Shown in pieces: positions 63,601 to 64,000 of a stretch of 64,000 nt of DNA. The stretch is from Erythrocercus mccallii (Eukaryota; Chordata; Aves; Passeriformes; Dicruridae), in contig VZRG01000359.1 in assembly GCA_013397435.1 (NCBI GenBank), positions 257,573-321,572 of the forward strand. Reading direction: 5' to 3'. Under the pieces are notes generated by a model, which searched no databases, was not told the DNA's origin, and worked only from the letters and a program-made list of their open reading frames with translations. How positions within the stretch are numbered: position 1 is the first letter of the stretch; each line of letters opens with the position of its first letter. The position numbers were made by a program, and so were the translations under genes.

Positions 63601-64000
63601 GAACCCCACCTTTGGCAATTGAACAAAAATGCTGTGTTAAATAATTGCTGATGGGCTGTACCTTCCATTGAGGCCCACAACAGTTGCAGTTGTCAGTGCT
63701 TTGAAAAGCAGAAAACATTTTACACACTTGCCTTCAGGCACAAGTACAGCAGGAAGTATGCAATTACTGTTCAGTGTGTTTGCTCTGCCTTCCACACAAT
63801 GGTACACAATAGGTTTTCAAGGCTAAATTCAGCAAAAAGCTTCTCTGGTCAATCTCTTTTGAGTTTCAGTGAATGTAGACTAATACATAATTTCACCTCA
63901 TCCTTCACATAAATGTGCATGCACAGAGTGAGTGTGTTTAGATGCACAAACATACCTGATGGCATACATGCTGCATTGTAACTTCTACCAGCAAAGAAGA
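57671..64000. other. Intergenic or extended 3' UTR, no gene seen
   Basis: About 6.3 kb without a recognisable coding exon. AATAAA hexamers at 60286 and 60707 could end longer TMEM229B transcripts. A PLEK2 homologue would be expected on this side in the mammalian order, but none of its PH or DEP domain sequence was recognised within the window. Confidence 0.55.

Overview
The window looks like vertebrate, almost certainly avian, nuclear DNA. The only recent LINE-type repeats are 5'-truncated CR1 fragments with bird-style 3' tails. There are two short solo LTRs, very few other repeats, long AT-rich non-coding stretches and a few sharp CpG islands. No bacterial-style gene packing, tRNA, rRNA or CRISPR array was seen. 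Species cannot be fixed from the sequence alone.

Only one protein-coding gene is recognised with confidence: TMEM229B on the + strand. Its whole 167-residue reading frame (56429-56932) lies in one terminal exon that opens behind a strong polypyrimidine tract and AG at 56401-56402. The 3' UTR ends near an AATAAA at 57646-57651, directly after a (T9C)n tract.

Layout: 1-3130 is AT-rich with one CR1 tail. 3140-3900 is a CpG island with a good splice donor on the - strand, a plausible first exon of a divergent gene. From memory of mammalian gene order (PLEK2-TMEM229B-PLEKHH1) that gene could be PLEKHH1, but no coding exon of it is visible. 3901-11760 is non-coding and holds a 388-bp solo LTR with perfect 6-bp target duplications. 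11760-12135 is a second small GC-rich island with a TATA-like box, a G-run cluster and a near-consensus CTCF motif. 12136-25150 is AT-rich and carries a very old, decayed CR1 of about 1.9 kb. 25160-27460 is GC-rich, ending in a CpG island interrupted by 122 Ns, the best candidate for the TMEM229B promoter and first exon. 27460-56402 would then be one intron of about 29 kb, holding MIR-like SINE fragments, a second solo LTR (328 bp, 5-bp target duplications), two CR1 fragments and a strong G-quadruplex motif. 57670-64000 is intergenic with no gene seen; PLEK2 would be expected further right if synteny holds.

No previously undescribed multi-gene system was found. The most useful leads are regulatory or transcript-level: a possible in-frame alternative TMEM229B N-terminus, a recursive-splice-like 3'ss/5'ss pair just before the start codon, a CTCF-like site between the two putative divergent promoters, and the two cleanly delimited solo LTRs.
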